Virus record (IMG/VR): IMGVR_UViG_3300022926_000001
Coordinates: 1-38,463 of that record
Length of the DNA stretch: 38,463 bases
Reading direction: 5' to 3' (one strand)
DNA from: a virus
Positions 1 through 7,215 of this stretch are shown here, piece after piece. Made by a program: the position numbers and the translations under genes. How positions within the stretch are numbered: position 1 is the first letter of the stretch; every line of letters starts with the position of its first letter. The notes below the pieces were generated by a model. The model was not told where the DNA came from. It did no database searches and worked only from the letters and a program-made list of their open reading frames with translations.

Positions 1-105
1 ACCACTACAGTTACTGAAACGGCTACAATCACACCAACCACTACAGTTACTGAAACGGCTACAATCACACCAACCACTACAGTTACTGAAACAGCTACAA
101 TCACA
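1..105 (+). repeat. 36-base tandem repeat at the left end
   Basis: A unit lacking its first three bases, a full unit and a third unit with one change (G to A at 93), followed by diverged copies. The frame is the same as at the right end. The exact terminal direct repeat is 69 bases; extended to 105 bases it has one mismatch. Confidence 0.95.
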
Positions 106-957
106 CCAACAGCTACAGATACGGTAACGGAAACTACAACGATAACTCAAACAATAACCCATACTTCAACCTTTGATGAATGTTGTGGGGAGGTAAAAAA
201 TTTAATAGAAATCGTTAACACTAGTGATATAGTAGAAAGCGATAGAAGAACTGGAGAAGAAATATTAATTCAAAATATATCAAATCTAATGCAAGATTCC
301 TCTGTTTGTATTGGGGGGGTATCAAAATCAGTAGACCTTAAAACAGTAAACATTAAAGTAGGAAATACAGACCCAGCAAAAGAATTTTCTTTAGCCACGG
401 TAAAATTCGAGGGAAATCTTGATGATCAAACAATTTTTATTAAAAAGAGGTATGGAGATGTAAACTCTGGCACAGATCCAGCAGATCAATTTTTTAGCAC
501 AGATTCTACTCCCACCGAAACCATTAATCCATGTGGTTATGGATTTTGTGTAGAGTATACCCCTTGTCAAGAAGGAGACATTGATCCGTCAAGATGTATT
601 GACAGATTAGTTTGCAGTGGAGCTCTAGACATTGGAAATGTGCATATTGCTTTCAGGCCTGGACAAATCCCTCCTGAAGTTTTCGTAGATGTGGGAAGAT
701 GTTATCGCAAAGTAGGAGGGTCTCAAGCTAAAAATTGTAGTTTCTTTATTGATGACAATACAGGCTGCGGAGGAACTGGAGATAAATTTTTAAATGAAAC
801 ACAATTTAATAAAAATTTTGTTAAAAAACTAAATGATACCGTGGTTATCGCAGATGATTGCAATCAATGTTGTGCGTGCTCTCAGGATACAACATGTTTT
901 AGTTGCGACATACAATGGTCTGGAAACTCTGGAGATTGTGACGTCTCAAACCCTTGA
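1..957 (+). CDS. Thr-rich stalk, Cys-rich C-terminal virion protein (3' part)
   Basis: The frame is open from the first base, so this is the 3' part of a gene whose start lies outside or across the window join. The first ~57 codons are a Thr/Pro/Glu repeat with unit PTTTVTETATIT; the rest is a ~260-residue globular part ending in a cysteine-rich tail with NQCCACSQ and TCFSC. The same design, a threonine stalk with a Cys-rich tip, closes the 1213-residue tail protein further on. The frame matches the open frame that runs off the right end of the window, so the two may be one protein of roughly 470-490 residues, or two related genes. No enzyme motif is visible. The next gene starts 6 bases after the stop, and that neighbourhood suggests a head, neck or decoration protein. 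Function is inferred from composition and context only. Confidence 0.7.
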   Translation, partial: TTTVTETATITPTTTVTETATITPTTTVTETATITPTATDTVTETTTITQTITHTSTFDECCGEVKNLIEIVNTSDIVESDRRTGEEILIQNISNLMQDSSVCIGGVSKSVDLKTVNIKVGNTDPAKEFSLATVKFEGNLDDQTIFIKKRYGDVNSGTDPADQFFSTDSTPTETINPCGYGFCVEYTPCQEGDIDPSRCIDRLVCSGALDIGNVHIAFRPGQIPPEVFVDVGRCYRKVGGSQAKNCSFFIDDNTGCGGTGDKFLNETQFNKNFVKKLNDTVVIADDCNQCCACSQDTTCFSCDIQWSGNSGDCDVSNP

Positions 958-963
958 TGAAAA

Positions 964-1410
964 ATGTCAGATTTAATACCTAGCAATGATAAAATTAAAT
1001 ATGATAAAATATTTGATGATATCCATGATACTTTTGCTAGAGAGATAACTATTTTCAAGAAAGAGAAAAAAATTTTTATAGCAACCGATTCTACATATAA
1101 CGCTTTATACTCAAGAATAAAGAATCAGGCTGGATCAGATAAAGTAGTAGAAGTAATCAAGCTTAAAGCTAGAATAGCATATGCAGGAAATTTCGAGTTT
1201 TTGAGGCAAAATTCAGAAAATGAAATATTAGGTATAGATATACCTTCAGATCATATAAGGATAAAAGTAAACGAAGAGGGTTATAATCTTATTAGACAAG
1301 CTAGTGATATAGAAGTTGATGGAGAATTATTTAATGTTAATTCTGATGCTGCTAAATCTGGAATGTTTAGTGTGAAATACTATAATTTATTACTAAAAAG
1401 AAGAGGGTAA
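964..1410 (+). CDS. Putative head-tail connector protein
   Basis: A 148-residue protein with a charged helical N-terminus and a beta-rich C-terminal half. The C-terminal segment DGELFNVNSDAAKSGMFSV followed by YYNLLLKRR resembles the ending of small head-closure (stopper) proteins of siphoviruses, which seal the portal and bind the tail. That is a pattern match by eye. It is the first of three closely spaced genes ahead of the major tail gene, the usual place for connector genes. It starts 6 bases after the preceding stop and ends 1 base before the next start, so translation is probably coupled. It could also be another neck protein. Confidence 0.5.
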   Translation: MSDLIPSNDKIKYDKIFDDIHDTFAREITIFKKEKKIFIATDSTYNALYSRIKNQAGSDKVVEVIKLKARIAYAGNFEFLRQNSENEILGIDIPSDHIRIKVNEEGYNLIRQASDIEVDGELFNVNSDAAKSGMFSVKYYNLLLKRRG

Positions 1411-1411
1411 A

Positions 1412-2008
1412 ATGAATGTAAAAATTAACAAAACAGCTTTGAATAATATTGAAAATCAACAAGTTGGACCTATAGTTGGAAAAAAAATTGAGAAATCTTT
1501 AATTCAAAGCGTTCAAAAAGCCCAAAGAGAAATGATGCAGGAATTTGAAAGCCATCCAGTGACTAAAGAAATAGAATCAGGGCCAAACGGGTCAAATCAA
1601 AGTGGGACATTGGGTGGTTATGGCAATTTGTTTTCTTTCATAGGTTTTGAAAGTGGAATGAAGCCTATCGATCCACTTAGAAAAATAATTAAAAAGACTC
1701 TGGCGATTAGATCTGTACCAGCAAGCCAGAAATCTATAACACTAAAGTTTGAAGTTGAAGTGCCAGACAAGGAAGAGCTGTTTAAAAATTCTCCGATGCC
1801 ATGGCAAGAAGGTAGGAGCTGGGCAGAAGGAATTGAAAGAGGTATTTCTGGTTTAGGAAATTATATAAACAAACCAAGCTCTAGCAGTAGATCTTCACAA
1901 GGTATTCAAGCTGAAAATAAAATAAGAGGTGGGCAATTTAGAAATACGAAATATTTATCATCAATAATTAACAATTTCAAGAAAAATATTTTAAATTTTA
2001 TAAAATGA
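1412..2008 (+). CDS. Putative neck or tail-completion protein
   Basis: A 198-residue protein. The N-terminal half is helical and basic (KIEKSLIQSVQKAQREMMQEF), followed by a glycine-rich segment (SGTLGGYGNLFSFIGFESG) and a Ser-rich linker (SSSSRSSQG) before a basic tail. Size and position, second of three genes between the stalk protein and the major tail protein, fit HK97 gp10-like or other neck proteins. No signature residue proves this. Its stop overlaps the next start as ATGA, so it belongs to the same operon and is probably translationally coupled. Confidence 0.45.
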   Translation: MNVKINKTALNNIENQQVGPIVGKKIEKSLIQSVQKAQREMMQEFESHPVTKEIESGPNGSNQSGTLGGYGNLFSFIGFESGMKPIDPLRKIIKKTLAIRSVPASQKSITLKFEVEVPDKEELFKNSPMPWQEGRSWAEGIERGISGLGNYINKPSSSSRSSQGIQAENKIRGGQFRNTKYLSSIINNFKKNILNFIK

Positions 2009-2886
2009 AGACCTCTTTTGATCATGAATTATTGTCTAGTTTTTATCTTTGGTGTGAAGATAGGTTGGTTTATTTTGCAGAAGCTTATGAATCTGCAGTA
2101 AATCATACATTTAAATATGTAGACTCACTAGACGTTCCCGCTGATTACAATGGTTATTATAGCCCTTATAGACAATTTGTTTCTTCTTCAGATAAGTTTA
2201 ATGTCAATGATTTTGTTAATATCGAAGGAGCAAATATAAATGATAAAGACGGGATATATATTGACTACAACAGTGGTAGGGTCCTGGTAGACACCAAAGA
2301 TGCAAGGTTTGGAGCCAGCACAACATTGAATATAACAGGCGAATTTGCATACAAAACAGTAAATTTATATATAACAGACGATACAGAAGAAAGCGTAATA
2401 CTAAATAGCGATTTTATTATTTCTCCTACAAATCAAACATATCTACAAACGAACGGCGGGTTCTCTGAGAAGATTTATACTGTACCAGCAATGTTTATAA
2501 CATTAGAGAATTCAGAAAATGTGCCTTTTGCTATGGGAGGTATGGATTGTACGAAATTTTACATGAGGGCGGTGGTCGTTGCTGATTCAAATTATACATT
2601 AGATGGCGTGTTGTCTATATTTAGAGACTCTGCGCGAACCAGTTTTCCTTTGATTAATTATGAAGATTTTCCTTATGGAGAGTTTTCTCATATAAAAAAT
2701 CATCCTTATAAATATATAGATTTATCAAGAAACAGCTCAAAGTCAATATTTATAGACGAATCAAGATCTTCAAAATTAACAGATAGATCTAGAGAAAAAA
2801 TCACCTCCTCAAAAGATTATAAAATCGGGTTTTTAGACTTTGCGTTATCCATGCCAAGAATCCCAAGAGCTATTTTTAGTAGGTAA
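2005..2886 (+). CDS. Putative virion protein of the neck/tail terminator region
   Basis: A 293-residue protein with no recognised enzyme motif. It has a helical N-terminus (ELLSSFYLWCEDRLVYFAEAY) and a long beta-strand-rich body, and ends with the hydrophobic-basic stretch LDFALSMPRIPRAIFSR. The ATG overlaps the previous stop. It is the last gene before the gap ahead of the major tail gene, where tail terminator or neck proteins usually lie. The structural role is inferred from context; the family is not recognised. Confidence 0.45.
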   Translation: MKTSFDHELLSSFYLWCEDRLVYFAEAYESAVNHTFKYVDSLDVPADYNGYYSPYRQFVSSSDKFNVNDFVNIEGANINDKDGIYIDYNSGRVLVDTKDARFGASTTLNITGEFAYKTVNLYITDDTEESVILNSDFIISPTNQTYLQTNGGFSEKIYTVPAMFITLENSENVPFAMGGMDCTKFYMRAVVVADSNYTLDGVLSIFRDSARTSFPLINYEDFPYGEFSHIKNHPYKYIDLSRNSSKSIFIDESRSSKLTDRSREKITSSKDYKIGFLDFALSMPRIPRAIFSR

Positions 2887-2893
2887 AAATAAT

Positions 2894-2922
2894 TTCACAT
2901 TCATTGGTTTTTACTGTATATA
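2894..2922 (+). promoter_or_regulatory. Candidate promoter for the major tail gene
   Basis: TTCACA (one mismatch to TTGACA), a 17-base spacer and TATATA lie in the only sizeable gap of this block. The expected start would be near 2929, leaving a leader of about 20 bases. Just downstream, TTTATAA and TTATAAA form a 7-base inverted repeat, and TATAAATT (one mismatch to the T4 late promoter TATAAATA) ends one base before the ATG. Which element is used cannot be told by eye. Confidence 0.35.
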
Positions 2923-2948
2923 AGTTTATAACTTAAATTTTATAAATT

Positions 2949-4226
2949 ATGGCAACAGACAGAGTATTATATCAAAGCGAATCGTTATATGTAAGTAAAC
3001 TAGAAGGAACAGGTGCCGCCAGTGGTTCTGGTCAACTTATTGACTCAAACGACATAAAAGAAATTAACAGAGTGCAAGATATGAGTTACAATTTAGAAGT
3101 AACTCGTACTGATGTAAATGAATTTGGACAACTAGCTGCATTATCTAGAGAAGTCACAGAACCACCCACGGTTTCTTTAGATTTTTCTTACTATTTAACA
3201 GATGGTACTCAAGAGGATTTGTTAGGTTTTAACAGTAATGCAGCTGGGCAGTTTACTTTGTCTAACGCTACACCAATGACTAAAGATTTATTGACTGGAG
3301 ACGCAAACAACGATGAATTAAATTACTACATCGTTACTGTGCCAGAAGGAGAAGATGTGCATGGTCAATCATTGCCATTACCTGGAGGAGCAGCATCAGT
3401 AGCAAAAACAACTAATGGAGTAATCGCAGTTGGTAATGGCTTTGTGACAAGTTATGGAATTTCAGCCGCTGTTGGAGAACTAGCTACAGCAAGTGTATCT
3501 GTAGAAGCGTCCAACATTGTTTTTAAGAATGATCTTACTAGCCAGTTGCAAAACCCCTCAATTGACATTGAATCAACTACGGGAGGTAGGCTAGACAATA
3601 AGGTTGATTTTGCAGGTGTAGCGTCTACAGATGGAAATATTACGGTTGACGGACAAGAAGTTTTTGCTATCAGGCCTGGAGATATTTCTATAGATTTTGA
3701 TGCTAAAGGGTATTTAGGCGCCACCGAAGCTGGAAAACTACAGACTGGAGGAGCCATCCTGCCAGGTGTGAATGAAACAAAAACAAAAAGCTCTATTCAC
3801 GTACAAAATATTTCCCTAGATATACCAGTGTCTCGAAGCCCATTGAATAGACTTGGTAGCTTGTATCCATTTTCCAGAAAGGTTGATTTTCCTTTAAATA
3901 TGACATTGAGTGTTTCCGCATTGATGACCGAGTTTTCAGATGGAAGCTTAGATGAATTGTTGTGCGGCTCAGAAAAGGGTAGAGATATTGCAATCGTACT
4001 AAACACAAGATGTGGAGCAGCTAATGCAATGGTATTCATTATGAGAAATGCTATTCTTGACACCCAGGCTTTTTCAGCATCTATCGGGGACAATAAAACT
4101 GTCGATCTTACTTTCTCCTCTCAAGTTGGAGGAGCCAACGATAGTGAAAACGGAATTTTCTTAATTACAGAAGCTAAGAATAAAGTTGGAGCGAATGATG
4201 GAGTTCCTACAACTCCAACTCCTTAA
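2949..4226 (+). CDS. Putative major tail (tube) protein
   Basis: A 425-residue protein. The opening MATDRVLYQSESLYVSKLEG and the motif DMSYNLEVTRTDVNEFGQLA are typical of how phage tail tube proteins start. The rest is beta-rich, with alternating strands and a late section (SPLNRLGSLYPFSRKVDFPL) like the core of tube proteins. It stands between neck candidates and the tape measure block, and is the only gene here with both its own upstream promoter candidate and a strong terminator, as expected for an abundant virion protein. It is longer than many tube proteins, perhaps through an extra surface domain. It ends in TPTTPTP, another threonine-proline tail. Confidence 0.7.
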   Translation: MATDRVLYQSESLYVSKLEGTGAASGSGQLIDSNDIKEINRVQDMSYNLEVTRTDVNEFGQLAALSREVTEPPTVSLDFSYYLTDGTQEDLLGFNSNAAGQFTLSNATPMTKDLLTGDANNDELNYYIVTVPEGEDVHGQSLPLPGGAASVAKTTNGVIAVGNGFVTSYGISAAVGELATASVSVEASNIVFKNDLTSQLQNPSIDIESTTGGRLDNKVDFAGVASTDGNITVDGQEVFAIRPGDISIDFDAKGYLGATEAGKLQTGGAILPGVNETKTKSSIHVQNISLDIPVSRSPLNRLGSLYPFSRKVDFPLNMTLSVSALMTEFSDGSLDELLCGSEKGRDIAIVLNTRCGAANAMVFIMRNAILDTQAFSASIGDNKTVDLTFSSQVGGANDSENGIFLITEAKNKVGANDGVPTTPTP

Positions 4227-4241
4227 TATAAGAATTATATT

Positions 4242-4278
4242 AAAAAAAAACCTCAGGTTTCACGCCTGGGGTTTTTTT
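4242..4278. terminator. Intrinsic terminator after the major tail gene
   Basis: The stem CCTCAGG / CCTGGGG (one G-U pair) has a 7-base loop and is followed by seven T. An A-tract precedes the stem, so it could act in both directions. It starts 15 bases after the major tail stop codon. Confidence 0.85.
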
Positions 4279-4295
4279 GTGTAAATACACAAAAA
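4274..4295. repeat. 22-base palindrome behind the terminator
   Basis: TTTTTGTGTA and TACACAAAAA are perfect 10-base inverted arms separated by AA. The palindrome shares the T-tract of the terminator, so the two RNA structures exclude each other. It also contains the GTGTAAATA motif that recurs before other rightward genes. Confidence 0.7.
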
Positions 4296-4304
4296 GGTAA
4301 AAGG
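4295..4304 (+). promoter_or_regulatory. AGGTAAAAGG element, likely ribosome binding site
   Basis: The decamer AGGTAAAAGG ends 9 bases before the ATG of the next gene. The identical decamer stands before two more genes of the tail block. Its purine-rich end is Shine-Dalgarno-like. Confidence 0.55.
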
Positions 4305-4313
4305 AAAATATAC

Positions 4314-4598
4314 ATGAATAAAGATAAAGAACTCTTAGAGTTTCAAGTGGTCAGGTCAATCACGACGGTTTATAAAAATTGTTTAAATCTCATAGAAGGC
4401 CTACAGCAAGAGCATGACATACAATTTAGTAAACTTAAAAATTCTATACCTGAAAAAAAAGAACTATTAAGCCAAGCAGAATACTTAGATCGTGCTCAAT
4501 TTAACTTCTTAAGAAAAAAAATATTAGATTCTGGCAACGATGTAAAAAGAGAGTTAATTTCCTATATGGAAAATTTTGATATAAAAACAAAAAAATAA
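4314..4598 (+). CDS. Small helical protein, unknown function
   Basis: A 94-residue, highly charged and almost wholly helical protein (for example YKNCLNLIEGLQQEHDIQF), probably forming a short coiled coil. No family recognised. It has a good ribosome binding site (AGGTAAAAGG) and follows the terminator, so it opens the next transcription unit. The place between the major tail gene and the chaperone-like pair would suit a small tail assembly factor, but nothing in the protein shows this. Confidence 0.6.
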   Translation: MNKDKELLEFQVVRSITTVYKNCLNLIEGLQQEHDIQFSKLKNSIPEKKELLSQAEYLDRAQFNFLRKKILDSGNDVKRELISYMENFDIKTKK

Positions 4599-4607
4599 CT
4601 TTATAAT
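4576..4607 (+). promoter_or_regulatory. Candidate promoter of the sulfotransferase gene, leaderless type
   Basis: TATAAT stands exactly 6 bases (AAAGTT) before the ATG; TTGATA lies 20 bases further upstream. The arms AACTTTA / TAAAGTT (4597-4613) form an inverted repeat over the -10 box. No Shine-Dalgarno sequence is present. The leftward gene starting at 27241 has almost the same box (TATAAT, AAAGTA, ATG). Confidence 0.45.
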
Positions 4608-4613
4608 AAAGTT

Positions 4614-5336
4614 ATGGCTAAAATTTGTTTTAAAAAAAAATCAATTTTTTTTCATGTTCCTAAAAATGCAGGAACATCCCTAACTGTATTTTTCGGTCGG
4701 TGTGGGTGGCATACATTTAGGTACTCCCCAATAGACGGACCTTGTGACACAACAAGTCCTGATTATAAATACTCGAAAGGATGCTGCATTAGAGTGCGGG
4801 AAAACATGAAACAAATTGCAGCTCATAATGATTTAGAGAGAGCGCGGGGTAAAGCTATCCCATACTTTGCAAAAAACATTAATTCATCAGAACTTGAAAT
4901 GGTAAAAAAAATCGACCATAACACTTGGGATGATTTTTATAAATTTGCTTTTGTAAGAAACCCTTGGGATAGATTAGTTTCAGCTTGGAAAAACAGGGTG
5001 ACAAGCATAATAAGTTTTGAAAAGTTTATCGACACTCTGCCGTTTGATAAAAGCTTTACAGATGCTTATTGGCATACCATGCCCCAGTATGATCATTTGT
5101 ACGACGAACAAGGAAAACGATTGGTACAAGATATATTTAAGTATGAAGAGCTTGATGTGTATATGGACCACATTAAGTTAAAATTAGAATTACCAGATTT
5201 TCCTATTGATAAAAAATGGAATTCAAGCGGAGTAAGAAAGCATTACTCAGAATATTATACTAAAACTGAACAAATTGAAAAAGTAGCAAAAATTTACGAA
5301 AAAGATATAAATCAATTTAATTATAAATACAGGTAA
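4614..5336 (+). CDS. PAPS-dependent sulfotransferase (Sulfotransfer_2-like)
   Basis: A 240-residue protein with both PAPS-binding signatures: the 5'-phosphosulfate loop IFFHVPKNAGTSL at residues 11-23 and the 3'-phosphate motif FVRNPWDRLVSAW around residues 113-125, with Arg115 and Ser123 as expected ligands. Enzymes of this family move sulfate from PAPS to a hydroxyl, usually on a sugar. The acceptor is unknown. It sits inside the tail module between the major tail protein and the chaperone-like pair, an odd place for an enzyme, and has its own promoter candidate, so it looks like an inserted cargo gene. A second sulfotransferase domain lies in the fusion protein at 32994-34793, so the two may act on the same glycan. 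Motif recognition is strong; substrate and role are inferred. Confidence 0.87.
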   Translation: MAKICFKKKSIFFHVPKNAGTSLTVFFGRCGWHTFRYSPIDGPCDTTSPDYKYSKGCCIRVRENMKQIAAHNDLERARGKAIPYFAKNINSSELEMVKKIDHNTWDDFYKFAFVRNPWDRLVSAWKNRVTSIISFEKFIDTLPFDKSFTDAYWHTMPQYDHLYDEQGKRLVQDIFKYEELDVYMDHIKLKLELPDFPIDKKWNSSGVRKHYSEYYTKTEQIEKVAKIYEKDINQFNYKYR

Positions 5337-5340
5337 AAGG
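5322..5340 (+). promoter_or_regulatory. TATAAATA box and AGGTAAAAGG element
   Basis: TATAAATA (5322-5329), identical to the T4 late promoter consensus, lies in the last codons of the sulfotransferase. It is followed at once by AGGTAAAAGG (5331-5340), ending 2 bases before the next ATG. The decamer also carries the upstream stop codon. Promoter function is inferred. Confidence 0.4.
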
Positions 5341-5342
5341 TT

Positions 5343-6206
5343 ATGAAAATAAATGAAAAAAATATACTCTATTCCTTCTCTTTAAATTTAAATAGAGAAA
5401 TTGAAGAAGAAATAGAAAAGAAAACAAAACGCAAAAATAAAGAAACTGGAAAAGCGGAAGTGGTAACTTCTATAGAGAAAGTTAAGGTGGACAAAGAAGT
5501 TCCTTATAGGATAATTATTAAGAAGCCAAACAGGACTGAACTTGAAGAAGGAGATATGTTTTATAGTTTGGAGTTGAATAAGTTTATTAAAATGGGATTA
5601 CTTACAAAAGCGATGCTAGCTAAACAATACGGAAATCAAGGAGGTATATGGTCTGAAAAGGAACAAAAGATATATGCTGAATTATTATACAAAATGCATC
5701 AAAAGCAGTTGGAAGTTCAGCAGTTTTCAATATTCGGAGAAAATAATAGTTTATCTAATAGGCAACGAGAAAAATTAAACGAGTCAATCAGAGACTTATC
5801 TTTCTTAAAAAAAGAGTTAACTGAGTACGAAATGCTTCAAAACTCCTTGTTTGATCATACTGCAGATGTAAAAGCTAGAAATCGAGCTATAATGTGGTAT
5901 ATTTTAAATTTAAGTTATTTCCAAGAAGGCGAAGGCGAGGATAGACCTTTTGAAAAAATGTTTGATGGAGATGATTTTGAATCAAAATATGAATCCTATC
6001 AAGATAAGGAAGACTCAGAAGACGACTTGTATCAAAAGAGTATTGATAAAATTTCATCTATAATTACAATATGGTATGTTAGTGGAAATCAAGACTCTGA
6101 AAGTATAGAGGCAATCTTCGAAGAAATGAAAAGCACCCTCAAGGAAGATGAATCTTCAGAGGAAAATTTAGAAGAAAATTCAGAAGAAGAAAAAGGAAGT
6201 GAATAA
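5343..6206 (+). CDS. Putative tail assembly chaperone, first frame
   Basis: A 287-residue charged protein: a beta-rich start with a Lys/Glu insertion (EEEIEKKTKRKNKETGKAE), a helical middle and a very acidic end (DESSEENLEENSEEEKGSE). No family is recognised directly. The case for a chaperone is positional: it is the first of two overlapping genes just before the tape measure gene, the location of the G/GT pair in lambda-like tails. The second gene overlaps by 8 bases in another frame and lacks a well-spaced ribosome binding site, which fits production of a longer fusion by frameshifting. Confidence 0.5.
   Translation: MKINEKNILYSFSLNLNREIEEEIEKKTKRKNKETGKAEVVTSIEKVKVDKEVPYRIIIKKPNRTELEEGDMFYSLELNKFIKMGLLTKAMLAKQYGNQGGIWSEKEQKIYAELLYKMHQKQLEVQQFSIFGENNSLSNRQREKLNESIRDLSFLKKELTEYEMLQNSLFDHTADVKARNRAIMWYILNLSYFQEGEGEDRPFEKMFDGDDFESKYESYQDKEDSEDDLYQKSIDKISSIITIWYVSGNQDSESIEAIFEEMKSTLKEDESSEENLEENSEEEKGSE
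6190..6196 (+). other. Candidate ribosomal frameshift site
   Basis: In the upstream frame the codons are GAA AAA GGA over the run AAAAAGG. A Lys tRNA on AAA could re-pair on AAA (-2) or AAG (+1), and both moves enter the downstream frame, which is open from 6172. No classical -1 heptamer fits. Inference only. Confidence 0.35.
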
Positions 6207-7188
6207 TAGAGAAATATCTTTGATATTTCAAGAAATATGCGACGGCTTCTCTGTTTCAGAAATAAATTCTAAAAAAATTTATGTAAAACATTTAACATTA
6301 AAAGAATTTAATATTATTAACAATCTTTATGAAGATTATTATTCTAATGCTATAAGAAAACAAATTCCTAAAGAGGAAGATTTGTTTGAAAGTTTAAAAG
6401 AGACAGGTCAATGGACAGAAAAAGATGAAGAAAAATTATCTAACCAAGAGTTAGAAGTAAAAAATCTAAAGCAGACTTTACAAAAAGTATTTAGAGGATT
6501 TGAAAAAGAGTCTATATCAAAAAGATTAAAAGAAATTGAACCTGAATTTAAAAAATCTTTAGAGTTAAAAAAATCTTTTTTACGTGTTACAGCTGAACAC
6601 TACGCTGAAAAAAAAAGCAATGAAGAAGTGTTAAGACTGTGCACATTTAAAGATGCAAAATTAGAAGAAAATCTATGGACAGAAGAAGAGTTTCAGGATT
6701 TAGATTATTTTGAATTAAATAATTTTTTTAATTTGTATACACAAGCTATAGAAAAGCTATCGGATAAAAATATTATGCAGACCGCTCTTTTAAGTTCTTT
6801 TAAAAATTTAGCATCGATTTTCGATAAAGATTTGTCTAATTTTTTTAACAAGCCAGTCTTGCAACTAAGTTTTTACCAAACTAATTTATTAAATTACTCT
6901 AAAATGTTTCGGGCTATTTTTGAGAATAGAGAAATTCCGAAAGATATACAAGACGATGCAGAAAAAATCATTAACTTCATAGAAGAAACAGATGCGAAAA
7001 AGGATAAAGCCGAAAAGATAATTAAAAAATCTCAAGAATCAGATGGGTTTTCATTTGCAAAATTATCAAACGAAGAGATGAAGGATCTTGGTGTTGAAAA
7101 ACCTAAGGGTAGAGATATTCACAAAATAGCCGAAGAAAAAGGAGGGGAATTAACCATGGAGGACTTTATGAAAATGCATAAAAAATAG
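6199..7188 (+). CDS. Putative tail assembly chaperone, second frame
   Basis: A 329-residue, strongly charged helical protein ending in MEDFMKMHKK. The best start is GTG, with AGGA only one base upstream, which is poor spacing. There is no ATG between the frame's opening at 6172 and this point. Two explanations fit: weak GTG initiation coupled to the upstream stop, or +1/-2 frameshifting that joins both frames into a protein of about 620 residues, as in G/GT chaperones. The following gene is the tape measure protein, the expected client. Family assignment rests on synteny. Confidence 0.5.
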   Translation: MNNREISLIFQEICDGFSVSEINSKKIYVKHLTLKEFNIINNLYEDYYSNAIRKQIPKEEDLFESLKETGQWTEKDEEKLSNQELEVKNLKQTLQKVFRGFEKESISKRLKEIEPEFKKSLELKKSFLRVTAEHYAEKKSNEEVLRLCTFKDAKLEENLWTEEEFQDLDYFELNNFFNLYTQAIEKLSDKNIMQTALLSSFKNLASIFDKDLSNFFNKPVLQLSFYQTNLLNYSKMFRAIFENREIPKDIQDDAEKIINFIEETDAKKDKAEKIIKKSQESDGFSFAKLSNEEMKDLGVEKPKGRDIHKIAEEKGGELTMEDFMKMHKK

Positions 7189-7202
7189 TGTACTTAAAGT
7201 TA

Positions 7203-7212
7203 AGGTAAAAGG
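7203..7212 (+). promoter_or_regulatory. AGGTAAAAGG element before the tape measure gene
   Basis: This is the third exact copy of AGGTAAAAGG, ending 3 bases before the ATG. GTGTACTTA (7188-7196) lies just upstream and resembles the GTGTA motif found before other rightward genes. Confidence 0.5.
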
Positions 7213-7215
7213 AAA

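Noticed and set aside
3452-4093. Reverse-strand frames across the major tail gene
   Set aside because: They lie wholly inside a well-supported gene, have no ribosome binding site and show low-complexity composition; shadows of the real gene.
4597-4613. Intrinsic terminator before the sulfotransferase gene
   Set aside because: The inverted repeat is pure A/T apart from its ends and has no T-tract behind it; it overlaps a TATAAT box instead.
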